From Alitta virens (Eukaryota > Annelida > Polychaeta > Phyllodocida > Nereididae), in NCBI GenBank assembly GCA_932294295.1, contig OW028576.1:27473227-27537226 (forward strand): a stretch of DNA of 64,000 nt. Reading direction: 5' to 3'. The translations under genes and the position numbers were made by a program. How positions within the stretch are numbered: the stretch's first letter is position 1; every line of letters begins with the position of its first letter. Shown here one piece after another: positions 36,540 to 50,876 of this stretch. The notes below the pieces were generated by a model. It was not told the origin of the DNA, ran no database searches, and saw only the letters and a program-made list of their open reading frames with translations.

Positions 36540-36990
36540 CATTAGGCATCTGTGAAGCACTCTTAGATCGCTCGTGCAAATGGTTCAAGAATGAATGAGG
36601 AGAGGACTATGGATGGGCATGGTGGCAGGGACGATGGTCAGCGGATGTCCGTACAAGTGTCTCTCAAGCGTTTCATGATTGGATGGCAAGTATACATGGA
36701 TGGACAGCTTCCCCTGCATACTCGCGAGTTAGCACAAGTGGCCGCGAATGGCCACGGATTAGTATACTTGCCGAGTGACTCCCGAGTGATTCAACTATAA
36801 ACAATTTTACTGATAGAACGTCCGCCAAATTTTCAAAAATATTGAAAAAATTCTGCCCTCTCTGTGGATGGTCACGGATGTTTTAGCGCTAACAGAAGCG
36901 TTCTGCCGACTAGCGCGAGTATCCGTACATCACTCGGCGAGTGGATTACGTATGGCCAAGGATGACCAAGAGTAATATTTTGTTTCTTCT
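36540..36990. mobile_element. MITE-like insertion related to 12130-12860 (inverted)
   Basis: Its complement shares TTGGCGGACGTTCTA, TACGTAATCCACTCG and similar words with the 12130-12860 element. The short open frame at 36591-36800 is a by-product of these repeats. Confidence 0.5.
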
Positions 36991-37744
36991 GCATTCACTC
37001 AACATGCCTGTCAGTGAAAATGTGAACTCCTCTTAAGTCTCAGTTTTCCTCCTGTTAGCAGCAATATTTGCCATTTCTGCCATTTTGACGAATTTCAAAA
37101 ATATTTACTTTAAATTTCACTGTAACTTTTTGGATTTCTGGTATTGCACTCTATTTCTGTACCATTTTGCTGTGCAGCTTAAATGTCCCAGAAGGCATGA
37201 TTTCAATGAGGTCCTGGATTGGCAGTTAACTTGTGCTGTGTAACGATCTATTGTTGTAAGAAAGTTAGCTTGATGTTAAGGCCACCAAGGAAAAAATCTA
37301 TTAGGTTTTTCCTTCCCTATGTGAAGACCTGCATCCTGTTTTTTTAATTTTCCCTTGACCTTGGTAGGCCAATGACCTGGAATGTTGAGTATGTCCCCTG
37401 CCGTAGCTTGGGTATGACATGATAGGGGCTACTGGCATTCCTCAAGGAGAGAGACTAGCAGTAAGGTCTAGCAGTAAGGTCTAGGCTTTGGGATAGATAG
37501 GACAAGTGGCTGGGGCAGGGACAATAAATATGTGAAACTGAATTCTTGCTTTTGGTTTGAGTCAATCCCAGAAGGACCTTACACCTCTCCACCCCAAGTT
37601 TTTCTCAGGGCCTGGTTCTGGAATCGAACAGCAACCACTGAGACACATAAATTTGGTAAGGTTAGCTTTGTTTTGACTTGGTTCATAATTTAAGTGAGTT
37701 AGACATTGACTTTTTGAACTGTTTTTAAATTATCACCCTCTCCT

Positions 37745-38350
37745 GGTCATAGCCCCATAACAAGAGTAAACTGTGTGGCAATTTAGCATTAAAATTACTC
37801 AACACAGAACCAGGGGAAGGCTGAAAATACAGAAGAACAGTATCGAAGAATGGATGAGCTTAAAGTTATGTTACTTGATTCTATGTTAAATGACAGACAA
37901 CAGCATTAGAGGGTCACACAATGGAGTGACTAATGGGCAGAAACAATAATGCTGTCACTTCCTATTCCTGTGTCAAAATTCTTTAATTCAATTCCAATAT
38001 CTTCTTTGGAAGATACTACAATGGTTCCTCAGCCAAGGCTTTATGGCACAACAATACACCCTTTTCACACGGCAGCCATATTGGCATTTTCGCCTCTTTA
38101 TGACATCATAATTTGACCGTTGTTCTTGTCCTCTGTGACCTCACCATGGGCATTATCTACTTATAACAACACAATACATATAGCTTAGTGCAAAGAGAGG
38201 TCAATGAGGCAAAATTTGCTCCATAAAAATGATTCCAGGTTCATACAGTGACTGAGCAGCACTGAGCGCAGCATTCTTTAGCATGTGTGATGTCGAAGAA
38301 GGAAGGTTGTAACTGATAACAGGGCTTTTCAGATGCCTCATGTAGTGGCT
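37745..38350. repeat. Intergenic block paralogous to 18920-19460
   Basis: Lies after gene 3 as its partner lies after gene 2, in the same orientation. It carries the same partial CACCCTTTTCACAC MITE end at 38055. Confidence 0.65.
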
Positions 38351-38391
38351 CATTGAAACATGTATTCCAAGGCTAGCTAGTTTGCAAATGC

Positions 38392-38397
38392 TTTATT
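38392..38397 (-). terminator. AATAAA polyadenylation signal of gene 4
   Basis: TTTATT on the plus strand, so AATAAA on the minus strand, about 195 nt after the stop codon of gene 4. Confidence 0.4.
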
Positions 38398-38591
38398 TTA
38401 TTTAAAGTGTTTCAGGAACATTTTTAAAAAGTCATCATGTAGTATTACTTCTGGAAATTATTGAAATGATACCGGTATTACAAAAATTGTTACGAAAAAT
38501 ATGAAAACTATTTGGTCTTAACCTAATTATTTACAATAAATGACAGATAGTGAACTTATTTAACCACTGCAGAAAGGACACATAATTGAAT

Positions 38592-41500
38592 TTACATTGA
38601 TGCACACTGAAAAGATGAAAGTCTACCAATACTGACAAACACAATTATGAACAGGAAAATGCTGAAGGTAGTAAACACATAGAATAAGAATTTATCAAGT
38701 TTTGCGAGCACAGTTTTCCATTCATTTTCATAGGTCTTGATATTCTGTCTTTTAGTTTTAACTGAGGCATTCTTTTCCATCTTGTCTTCCACATTTCCAT
38801 TGCATCCTTTTCTAATTGTCATAGTTTCCGTCTTTTCCAGGTAATCCGTAGCACCCTCAAATGTTAATCTTCTTAACCACTTTGGTACTGGATAAAAGCT
38901 GTTGCAATGCTTGTTGATGAAAATTACACTAATAACCAATGCAACAGATGACAAGGCCATTAGCATGAGTAGGTAAATTGCTGAAATAGGAGAATCAATA
39001 AAAATAATGATAGTTTAATTATGGCTAGTGGATTGAAAGCATGTTGAAAAATCTTAATGTGGTCACACACAAATAGATCAAACACTTACTCAGAAATGGA
39101 ATGCTGTCAGAATTCTCTGGCATTTTGTCCATGATCATGAACTGGAAAACAGAAAATGACAGAAGAACTGTGATGCCTAGACTGATGCGTTCTCCTGATT
39201 CAGGTGGTAGAAAGAACATCAGGTTGCTCATCATTGCAAGAACTGCGCTCGGAACCACAAAATTCAGCATGTAGTAGGTGGGCTTTCTCTCAAGGACTGT
39301 TAAGACAAAACAAATGACATTGTTTTACAGACTGGATATGGGATATACTGAAACATAGATGTACGGTAGCGGCATACACAGCATACAGAGTGCAGTTAGA
39401 TTCAAATGCTTGAAAATTACTTTTAGCAACATGATAAAAGTTTCTAGTTACTCAACTACTACTTAGACTGCTGTCTGACATAATTTGTTTTCTTGATTGC
39501 TATAGCCTTAAAATTTAGGAGCATGTTCTGAATCTTTACACAATATATGATCTAAGCAATTTTTCACGGACTGTTGTCAGCCATAGTCCTTGCAAACATG
39601 GGGGCTTGTTTATAAATGAGAATAATTAATAACATATGTATGGTATCTTATATTAGACTTACTCAAATTCATGACAACCTGTTCATAGACAACACCACCC
39701 ACTATGTATGATGATAGGGACATATAACTTTTCTTCAGATTCCACTGTGAATTTTCCGTGTAAAAGGTTCGATCCATTTCATGCGAACTGTTCAACAAGT
39801 GCACATGGTTTGACGTGTAGATCCAATTTGAAATCTTGATGACACATTTGTGACAGTCAAAAGGGAAGTATCTCATGTCAATGGGACACGCTGTAACTGT
39901 CTTTCCAGCACCTGCCAACAAGACGTTGCCGTCAGGAGAAACTTTGGCCAAAAATTCTCCGATTGTTAATTCCGAGTACATTTTGACAACACTGAAAGCG
40001 CAAAATTATAATATGAAATATTAATTAAATATATGACTTGCTGTCAGAGCAGACGCAAAGCTGGGATGGGAATCTACCAACTTAACTTTTCCTGTAAATA
40101 TCCAGGGGGTGGGTGCCTAGCTCAGTGGTAGCGTGGTAGGTTTCCAACAACTGGGTCCCGGGTTCAATTCCCGGTCGAGCGTAAAGTCGGAATCTCACAT
40201 AGCCAGAAATGTCGATGTAAAGTGCCACATAGGCCATGTTAAGTGTTCCATGGGTTTATGTGGGAATACGTGAGGCTTACATGGGCTAACATCGGTTTAC
40301 TTCACCTTCCCTTGCTGACATCACTTTTAAACATGCATAAAAAAATCGGTCAGACCGAGACGGAATGGGCCGGAAAGATTTTTATGCGGTTTATACTTGC
40401 ATCATATGCCACAGTCTGCAAATTGTACGTGGCATATGGCAAGGCTTATGTAAGTCTTACGTTGTATTCCATCAGTCATATGTGGCTTACGGCCTGTCGA
40501 TTCATCCAGCGGAAGTTTCTACGTAAGTGAAGTATGCGACGATCGAATGGCAACTACCACATATTGTACATAGTTATGGCCATAATTTTTGTCGATTTAT
40601 TTTGATTTTGCATCTTTTCTTTGGTACCATTTTCACTTATGTGGTTGATACTTGGATCGTATGGTGGATTATATGACGCGAAACATGGACCATACGTAAC
40701 ATACGTCATAGTCGGTGGATCGTACGTCGTATATGAAGTACCTCCATAATTGCTCTGTCTCTCAGTCGGCATACGGTCGACGTAAGCTATGTACCATCCG
40801 AAGATATCCGTGAATTGTACGTCACATACGCCAAAGCATACTTAGCCATGTGTCAATGCCTAGCCACCCCTTTTTTTTCAAGAATCCTTGGCAATACATC
40901 AAGCACGGATTTCCGTCACTTTACGGCTATGTGAGATACAGAAATACAGGATATAAAGCCCTAGTCCACCCACCCACATCCTGTCTAATATCCCAATTTA
41001 ACTTAATGTGCACAGTCGACTATATAATTGAAATACAGGATGATCACATGAATGAATAAAATGATCTTATTGTACAAGCATATTTCATTGGATATTATAT
41101 ATATATTTCTAGATACCTGTTTTCCACAACTGTATCTGGTGTCCATATGTCATGCTGATGAGGGAAAACTGTTTCAATGCCTCCATACTCTGATACATTC
41201 CAAGTCAATCTTTCGTCAGTCCATGCCTAGGAATACTTAGTAACTAAACAATACTGGCAAGAAAATTGATAAGGCTAATACATTGAACTTCTCATGCTAA
41301 CCTAAAATATGAAATAGAAAATGAGACATTGTAATATGGCAAATTAATTTGAAACACAAAATGATATATGCTTAGCAAAATTAGATAATCTAAATCATGA
41401 ACTTGCCTTTTCAAATAAAATGTACAGGGATCATTAGTTTATGGCTACACTTGCAGATACCTGCCAACATAAGTTTAGAAATTAACATAACAGAAATAAT

Positions 41501-43412
41501 TACAAGTCACCCATCGGCCATGGTCGTAAATTTTAGAAACCGTTACCAGTTAAAGAGACAAACCCATCATACCTTTCTCGAAAGCTTGGATAGACATCTG
41601 AGAATGGTAGCTGTTATGTTTTAGATAACCAAGGCAACAAAGATGTGATCAAATGTTAACTGTTCAATTGAATACAATACATTTTTTTTGAACAGTATTC
41701 ACGTATTTACTTACCCTCACTAACCACGAAAACATATGTAGCAACTGCTGTTTTTCATCCTGGAAGAAAGTTGATGGACAATTGAATGTTTTTCTTTTAA
41801 GTTCAGAAGTTCGAAGTGTAGTTGAATTCCGCACCAAGATAACATGCTTCATCAGGTCAAAATTTACTTAACATTGGTTGTCTTTGGCTAGCACCATGCC
41901 GATGTCTATATTAACTAACCCATGTGACGTGATACAGAATCAGATTGGATTTGCTAACCCAAAAGCAACTACAATGGACATTCCGGATTAAAAAAAAATA
42001 TTCAAATGATAATTTGCCAGGAATCCTCTGAGGCTGTCTGTGAAGAGGGCTACCATGGGACATACAAAAACAACTGAATTATGAAAGTAAATATATAAAT
42101 GATAAGTGGGGCATTGTTGTTGCATTCCTGGATCTCTTATGGGATTGAAAACTTTATTCACAATAAAGAGGCTCATTATTGGCATGTATTTACAATAATA
42201 AAAAATAATAAAATCTAAAACATTTTAAGGGAAAAAGTCATAATGATACATAATCATATTTCTCTTCATTGTTGGGAGATCTCCCAAAGGCTATCAGCGG
42301 CTACTGTCATATCTAAATGTATCTTTAACATATTAATTATTGGAATATTTAATACTTCCAGTCGGGCTCAAAAGCTTACTTATGCTTGCTTGAAATACAA
42401 ATCACTTCCATCTCGACATCTTTTATCTTATTTGATGAATACAATGTAATCACTATTCTGTGCATTCCAATAATGTTTCTAAACATTCTCCTTAATTTTT
42501 TTGCCATCCTTTTTTTACTTTGATGATGTTATTTGCAAGTTAATTTATGACATCTTGCTCGGCCAAGTATACCCGGTAAGTAAACATTTTAGCCCGACTG
42601 TCCTCGCGTTATCTTACCAAATTATCTATCAGAATAGGAAGAGAATCAATGGACACATGAACTGCTTGACTGGCATTTGTCACCGGTAAGGCAAACCGGT
42701 TATAATTCTTGAAAAGGTCACTGAATAATCGCAGTTGTTGGTCATCCTGAATTGATACTACAACTAAAGAAAAAAGAAGTAAAAAGTAGTACCATGTGCT
42801 TGAAATACAGTGGGAGACAAAAATACCCAATCGTCAGTGAAAATTGTGTTTGATTTTAAAGCGTAATCATAAAGAATACTATCTCAGTAAGCGATTGAGT
42901 ATTTTTTGATGCTGCGATAATTGTGTCGAAAGTAAATAATTATTTCCATATTTCGAGGTCGTAAAAATGTGTATGAAATTAATAATAACATGAAGTGCAT
43001 ATATAGATACGTATGTTTTTACAACAAAATGTCTGTTTTATTTTTAAAAAATTGATTTTTAGTTTTCTACTCAGTGATGATGTAATGTATTTAAATAAAA
43101 TGTTGCAGATCTAGAGCAGCCATTATTGGTATTGCCTACTGTGTTATTTGTGTACATACTATTTATTTACTTATTTTATTACGTATTTCCTTACAAAATA
43201 TGATGGTATATCGGTTTAAGCAAATGCAAGGGAAGCAGTGACCAGTCCAGTTTTTCAAGACAATAGAAGCACAAGTTTCTACCTCTGGGTCTGAAAAAAT
43301 GTTGTTTGATATAACAAAGGGAGTTAAATAAAATTTACTTACGACATGAGCTGTTGTCCAGATAAAACGCAAACACCACCCAAAACAATATTCCTGGTAA
43401 TATCGTGGCCAT
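38592..43412 (-). CDS. Nicotinic acetylcholine receptor-like subunit, gene 4 (non-alpha type)
   Basis: Seven exons on the minus strand join in frame: 43412-43343, 42757-42618, 41758-41714, 41226-41117, 39991-39663, 39296-39090, 38980-38592, giving 429 aa. The signal peptide begins MATILPGILFWVVFAF. Loop D keeps WL in MFSWLVR. The loop A region is WTPDTVVEN. The Cys-loop is C157-x13-C171 with an extra Cys two residues before the second (FDCHKC). Loop C has no CC pair. M2 has ESGERISLGITVLL, so Glu -1' and Leu 9' are kept. The M3-M4 loop is short and Lys-rich, and the M4 end is LFYVFTTFSIFLF. It is more diverged from genes 1-3 than they are from each other. There is no lesion. Intron 4 holds a SINE with a nested MITE. 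Confidence 0.9.
40107..40980 (+). mobile_element. SINE in intron 4 of gene 4, split by a nested MITE
   Basis: The head at 40111-40180 has TAGCTCAGTGGTAGCG and CCGGGTTCAATTCCCGG, a perfect T-arm. The tail GATATAAAGCCCTAGTCC at about 40953-40970 matches the tail of the SINE at 35962. Between them, about 40189-40935, lies an insertion whose ends carry TCTCACATAGCC and GGCTATGTGAGA. It is rich in TACGT- and CATACG-type words. Confidence 0.6.
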
Positions 43413-46400
43413 GTTTAACTAAGTTGATGGAATGTTGACGATGATTGTTGACAACAACTTTCTGTCAACAGAGTTGCTTATAAATTATTCAGGCCTCTTC
43501 AACCAAATATAGCGGAGAGCATTTTTATTCAGGTAAGTCTTGGTAATAAATAATATATGTAAATGGTATAGGTAACTGCACCCCATTGAAGTATATATTA
43601 TTGTGGTTATTGCTGTGATTCATTTACTGATGAGGCTGTAATTTTCGAGCACTTTCCCAGCAGTTGGCAATAATTGTCTTTGTTGCAGTAATTACTAGCT
43701 AATGTAGCTATTTAAGTACATCAATTATCATATATATTATGCAATTATGTGTAGTTGTATTGTGCCAGGCCTCAGTGCCACATAATTGATATTTTCATGA
43801 GCACTTTACAGTAAATGTTATACTTCATCAGTAGCTTTCAGCAGAATAAGGGTATTTGTCCAACCAGCATACTGTGTAATATAGACATGCAATATATTGT
43901 GTAATACTGCACAGCTCCAAACCAGTCACAAGCTACCTGGATTTCTGGTCCTCATTTATGATATATAATGATAATGATGCACCTGTAATGAAAAATATAG
44001 GCAATATGAGTAGGTATCTGAGACTGTCTCTATTAATTAGCCAGAGAAACCCTTTCTGGCCACTGGCAGCGATCACAAAAAAATGACCGATAATAAACGA
44101 GTTAGTTTTTTCTGATAGTGATTCATTTATTTTTGGTAACTAGAATTATTGACCCCGAGACTAACAAATTAAGTACTGTACCTTTATATAACAAGTTAGT
44201 CAATATAGCATTACATTAAAGGCTGACTAATAATAATAATTTTAAAAGTCATAACACATTACCTTCAATCTCTAATAAAAGTAGCATTATCCCTTTGATG
44301 AACAAATGTTTAAGTTGGACGAATAAAAATCCATCGTTATCATCCAAGGCTAAATTGCTGTTCAACAACAAGACACATTCTGGAACCTTGTTTAACTCCT
44401 TAGAATAATGTGTTTTATCAGTCCTTAACAAACATGTTCATTTAGTAGCCATATGTGATACAGTCAAACTGATTCAACATTCTGAAATCACCGAACTTTG
44501 CGACAATTGTTGTGTGGGTAAATTCACCTGATGTTTGTCACAATGATGACAGTGAGTCACCTGCTCTACAAATAATTCCTCTGTAATACGAGTATGTTTT
44601 GTAAATAAAATTGATAAATGAAATGTACTGAACATGACCTGGGTGAGATTATCAGACCACTGAAGAACATCAATGATGTATTACATCTTTGAAATCTGTC
44701 TGAAAAGACGTGTAATGCATCCAAAAGCCTTTCTCTGTGCAGTACAAACCAAATTGGATGTAATTCAAAACGTTTGGTTCCTTTATATACCAAAGTATTC
44801 TGTTGTAACGAGTCAGAAAAACAAAACAAAACAAATATAAAAATGAAACTTAGACATGTGTTCAAACATTTATACTAGTGTCAGATATATTTGCTTTATG
44901 GATATAAGGGATGCCCTAAATAATCCAGCACTCTAATATTTCAGCAGATACTGAGACAAATTTTCAAATGTTGTCTATAGTTTTGATCTTGGTGTCGTTT
45001 GAAAGCTGAGAATGCATAGATTCAAGGGGAACTAAAGGAAGTTTGCATGTTAAGCTTAAATGATCAATTAGATGTAAAAGAATATATTGCAGTGAAAAAG
45101 TATGTCTAGAAGTCAAGTTTAGTGTGGTTTTAGGCCAGTTAAAAGTGCAATTTACACCAACCGCCATCACGTAGGTGGCCGCCATTATTGCACACGGCAC
45201 CAAGGCTAGTGACGTCACTTATGTCCTACTGAATGTATGAATACAGCTAGGCTACCTACATATTAACTAATAGATTGCAATCGGTTTCTTAATTTCATTG
45301 CAATTAAAGAAAAAACAGAATAGATTGCACACCAGGTGTTATTATACTTCTTTAATGCCAATTAATTACTGGGATTAATTACTGATTGCAGTGAAGTCCT
45401 GGGCAAATATTATGCTTCCATTGTCTGAATGCCTAAAGAATAATATAAACGCAATATTTTTTTCCCAATAACGGATGCTTAAAAATAAAAAGCTGTGTAA
45501 GGTATTAAAGTAATGCAGTACAATACCATGAGGTATTATAAACTATTCACACAATATTTTGATTTTAAACAAATGTAGTTGAATTGTATTGTCTACTTTA
45601 AAAAAAAAATTTTCTTGGATGGTTAGATAGATAAATAGTCATACATTACTCCATTACTGAAAAATAGCAGGTATGATTCACTTCAATTTCTAATGGCCTA
45701 AAATCTATAATATTTAACATGATAATTATGTAAAGCTATGGACTGATGAGTATTTTATACGAAATTACTTACACACAGTTATTTGCTTTTATGATTTTAT
45801 ATAAACTGTTTTATGATTTTATACTTATTTTCCATTTGAGTTTATATATAAATATAGGCCCCCCTATCTATATACTTTATATATTCATAGTACTCAGTTA
45901 TCCAAGCATTCAATAGTTGTATTACAAAGTCAATTGACTTCAATCAATATTTCTAAGCATGCGATCAACGTGAAGGGGCCGTAATTTTCAATTCAATTAA
46001 TTGTCCATACATAAATGAGTCACTTTGTCTCAAATTGTTCAATGGCAATTTACTTGACACTTGGTGATAACCAGTGACATGTTCTCAACAAATTAAGAGC
46101 TCAAGTGCAATTAACACCTGTTTATGAAACTCTCAGTTCTCACCAGTACAACAGTGACGTATTTCCGGCTGGTGCAAAACACCCGGGATAGTCCAAAATG
46201 GCGGCCTCCGTGGTTCACAACACAGAGCTAATAAATGCAGGATATTTCATTAGCAGTGCATATATACAAGTTATGAATAGCGTGGATGTGTTTTAATGGA
46301 CCCAAGCTAATATCTGAGAGATAAAGTGCTGAAGGTGTTAGTACCCCTTTAAGAATCTGCTGGGTGCCCACTTGGCACCCTTGAGCATTTTAGGTAATTC

Positions 46401-47687
46401 AGATGCCGTCCAATATGGTTGCCAAAGTCAAATTCACCAAATTGTATCTTCTCTCCAAATTACCCTAGAAACACAATTTATGGGTCTATAGCACCGTTTG
46501 TGGGACCAGAGAATCCATTTCTGACATTGTAATTGGTCTCAGACACTTTCTCATAACAGTAACATAGATATCATGCATTACGTTCATGTAAATATCATGT
46601 CTGGCTAAAATCACAAGTATCTCCACTCTCATTATGATATAAACACCTTCTTTGGATCTATACCTAGGTGTTTGGGTTCATAGAATCCATTCCAGGTATT
46701 TTTTTTTATTAATGTCAGATGCATACATTTATCAATAACAGTGATACAATATCAGTGTAGAAAATATTGGTTGGAAAAGTGAAACTTCAGAGAATCAATT
46801 GATTGACCATTAATATCAAAAGTATGATTTCTTTAGTAGCAGTGCCAAATTTCATTGGCCATTTAGACAGCAATTATTTTGCTGAATCAGGCTCCGTGTA
46901 ATCAAAGTTTGTCAAACTCACCATTTTTCATAGCTACAGACGTGATGTTCTCTTTCTAAAACTATTTTCTTCTGTTACGCTAGGTAACCAAACCTCTACA
47001 TCCATACCATAAAGACCTTGTAAGTTTAAATATTAGAAACATCAACTGCCCAAGCCCATTTTCAGATACACAATGCATACATATTAATTGCATGATATCA
47101 GCCGATATATGATGCCATGGTGCTAGTGCCTATGACTGTAAATGTCTTGTTAATGAGAAAACAGTGTAACCATTTAAACCTTTTGGGCTTAACACACAAA
47201 GTCCTGTAGTGATAACACACTGAACTGGTTGCATAGTTTATTATGTCAAAAATGACAGTTGAAGAAAAATGAGTGTAGATCTCAATGTTGTCCTAAAAGT
47301 CAGGTCCTTGACCTAATGGCTGGTTTTACTGGATCAGATACTGAAGATGAGCATCCCCCTTCCTTTAGTTAAGGTATTGTTATTAAAGCTTAAAATCCAT
47401 TTATACAAGCACTGGATGGTGACTTGTTTTGGTAAATAAGCTGCTAAATTCCTACCTTGTCACACATAGTGAATAAAAGCTATTACTGCATAAAAGCTAT
47501 TACTACTTGTTCAATCAAACTGACTCCAAGCAACCCACCACAACTGACCATGTGACATATGCAATTGAAACCTCAAAGCAAACTGAACTAGTGGGTGGGG
47601 AAGAAAAATTGAATTAAAATAATTAAAACATGCTACAATACCTTCTGTCTCAAATATAATTTGCAAGACCCTCCCTGGAATCAACAC
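43413..47687. other. Intergenic DNA upstream of gene 4
   Basis: No gene is supported. The first 70 nt carry TTATAAAT on the plus strand (43479-43486), so a TATA-like box about 70 nt before gene 4's ATG. Further out the DNA is AT-rich and largely unique. A GC-richer patch with AAAATGGCGGCCTCC at about 46195-46210 was not explained. Confidence 0.45.
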
Positions 47688-47690
47688 TAA

Positions 47691-50600
47691 AGCCCCCCTC
47701 TCACATACCCGGTTTTGCCGTAGTGAAGCCGTAGTATGACGTAACGGTTATGCAACAGCTTTTTTCGCCGGGTTGGCGACAGATTCTGGTGGCAAAAAGG
47801 GTTCTATGAGTGACTCGGCGGGTTCTACAAGTGACTTGGCGGGTTCTACGGGTGGCTCGGCGAGTGACTCAGCGGGTTCTACGGGTCACTCGGCAGGTTC
47901 TACGGGTCACTCGGCGGGTTCTATGGGTCACTAGAAGTAAGCCGACGGGTCATAGGAGTAACTCGACGGCTTCCAGGAGTAATCCACCGAGTTGTAGGAG
48001 TAACTCGCCAACTGCTACCAGCGTCAGCATCAGCGTAGGGGTTGTATATACTTTAAAAGGCTGCTGCTCCCCTAATACTAGTCCGATTCTCGTCAAATAA
48101 ATTGTAGTATAGTTCATACTGATTCTATACGTGTTTTCGGATCGAAAATAGACCAAATATTAAGCGACATATTCGTCTGAGAAGGCGGTTGTCTCGCGGC
48201 GGCTGCTGCTCCATTAATATTAATCTGATTTTCGTCAAATAAATATTGAATTATAGTCGAGCTCATACTTATTCAACACAGAATTTCAGATTGAAAATAG
48301 ACCAAATATTAAGCGTGATATTCGTCTGAGAAGGCAGTTCTCTGGCAGCGGAAAGGTGCTCTGTGTATGTTCAGTACTTGAATGGTGTGGTCAATATTTT
48401 TGACCATGATATATACATTGTTTGGATGATCTTTATTGCAATTCATTTCTACTCATTTTGCCAACTGGCCAATGGGAAGGACTTTTCCTTTGGTTTTGTA
48501 AAGTAAATTAACCTATATATGTAATAGCAATCTGCCTTGACCGTTATGTCAATTGCTATTACATTTTGAATAATACAAAGAATGGGGTAAATCATGCTTT
48601 TTTCATCATTGATTACAAGCATGAATTGAAATCATTGATCACAAGCATGAATTGAAATTCTGAATTGACCGTTATGTCAATTGCTATTAACATTTTGAAT
48701 AATACAAAGAATGGGGTAAGTCATGCTTTTTCATCATTGATCACAAGCATTAATTGAAGTTCTGAATTTCAACTGATTCCTGTTTAATATGCATATTAAA
48801 GAGGGAGATTGTTTTGATCATGGATGGAACATGCAATATCAATATTAATTTCAGTTGGATTATTTTCAGAAACAACAACGAAATATTCATAATTTATATA
48901 AACTAGAGTATATCTATCTATAGATAGTTGTTATAGCTCCATAGACATCTTTATCAAGTCGGAATTTTATTGGCAACAAGCAAACAAACATTGTTTTATT
49001 TTCGTTTTTTATTGATTACGAATTAATGAATTATTGATAGTAACATATTATTAGGTGAAGATCTTATAACTATCTGTCTATCTACATATCTATATTCTAT
49101 GAGGTATTACTAACTTTATTAACAAGAATATTCTTGTTTGTGCCTAGTATACTCCATTAATTTTCCCCACCTTAACTATTATATAAATTCTACACATTTC
49201 CCTGAATAATTCAATCTTTATTTGACGAAAATCGAATATGTGATAGACAGATAGTTTAGATATACAGATAGATTTATATGCTTATTATATAATATAGAAT
49301 ATCTAGCTTAATATTTGGTCCATATAAGTACATAAAAAATGGCATATAAAATCACAGATCAAATCACAAATACTAATTACAATATCAATATTACATTTAA
49401 ATTTTACAAAAATATACACAAAAAGATAAGAATGTTCACATGTATAAAAAAAATACCAATATACAAATATAATCATTGCCTGGTAATTACAATACAATAT
49501 ATTGTTTTTAATTAATGAAAGCAATTACATCTTTTTGTAATTGTGAATGACAATCAAGACAATGTCATATTACTGTGTCATCTTTGAACAAACTATGAAA
49601 TGACAGGTCAAAGAACCCCAATTTAGGCAATTAGGCAATTGACACATGTATTGAGCATTTGCTGTATTCTCTACACCCATTCTTTATATCATTCAAAATG
49701 CTATTAGCAATTGACATAACGGTCATGGCAGTTGGCAGAATGAGTAGAAATGAATTGCAATAAAGCTCATCCAAACAATGTATATATATCATGGTCAAAA
49801 ATATTGACCACACCATTCAAGTCATGACCATACACAGAGCACCTGGCCGCCGCCAGAGAACTGCATTCTCAGATGAATATCTCGCTTAATATTTGGTCTA
49901 TTTTCAATCCGAAAACATGATGGAATCAGTATGAACTATGCTACAATACAGTTTTAATTTGACGAAAATCGGACTAATATTAGGGGAGCAGCAGCCTTTT
50001 AAAGAAGGGCTCCGCCCTTCCTGCATTGATAGAGTCAGGGCGCGGACGTCTGCGAGAGCACCACTGTTTGCCTCCGCCAACCTAGCTACCTTCTCAGACG
50101 AATATCTCGCTTAATATTTGGTCTATTTTCAATCCGAAAACACGTATGGAATCAGTATGATTTATACTACAATTCAGTCCTAAGTTGACGTACATCGGAT
50201 TAATATAAATGGAGCAGCAGCCGCCGCAAGACAACTGCCTTCTCAGACAAATATCTCGCTTAATATTCGGGTTTTTTTAAATCCGAAAATACGTATGGAA
50301 TCAGTATGAGCTATACTGCCATTCAGTCTTTATTTGAGGAAAATCGGACTAATATTAGAGGAGCAGCAGCCTTTTTAAAGTATATACCTCCCTGCCTACG
50401 CTGACGCTGGTAGCAAAAAGCTGGCGGGTTACACGTGAAAGCCGGCGGGTTACACGTGAAAGCCGGCGGGTTACCCGTAGAACCCCTCAACAAGCCGCCG
50501 GGGTGAAATTAGGGACGAATAATTCGCCGGAATCTACGGGCCACCCGCCGGGTTCTACGGGCCACCCGCCGGGTTCTACGGGCCACCCGCCGGGTTCCAC

Positions 50601-50869
50601 GGGCCACCCGCCGGCTTCCACGGGTTTTTTTTTTTTTTTTTTACACCCGTGAGATTTCTACGGTTGTGCCATGCAAGCGTGGCACAACCGGCTACCGGGG
50701 CCGGGTTTCGCGGCTTGGCCAAGGGTCCCACGGGTGCTTGACGGGTATCCACGGGTATCCACGGGTGGCCGTATTGGGGCCGCCGGCTTCGAGCCGGGTA
50801 GTGATTTCCGCAACTATTACGTAATACTACGGGTTCACTACGGCATAACCGGCCCGTGTAACAGTGGCT
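47691..50869. mobile_element. Harbinger-like fold-back element, copy B (subfamily II)
   Basis: A 3.2-kb element flanked by TAA (47688-47690 and 50870-50872). The ends are AGCCCCCCTCTCACATAC and a weaker right end closing with ACAGTGGCT; both carry the inner words CCGTAGTG.A and the complement. The end arrays are of the ACCCGCCGGGTTCTACGGG type. Arms carry the same units as copy A, forward at about 48055-48340 and inverted at about 49860-50390. The cores at about 48362-48760 and 49303-49855 are also inverted copies, so the whole element can fold back. The open frame at 47810-48100 is a repeat artefact. Confidence 0.75.
50329..50334 (-). terminator. Candidate AATAAA for gene 5, inside transposon copy B
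   Basis: TTTATT on the plus strand, about 540 nt past the gene 5 stop codon. It lies in the body repeat of copy B. Other AATAAA-like words occur in the element; this is the nearest clear one that I saw. Confidence 0.3.
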
Positions 50870-50876
50870 TAAGCCT

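Noticed and set aside
40111..40180. tRNA gene
   Set aside because: The T-arm is perfect, but the rest matches the SINE family in this window and lies in an intron.
47810..48100. Open frame of Arg-Val repeats
   Set aside because: Produced by the short tandem end array of transposon copy B.
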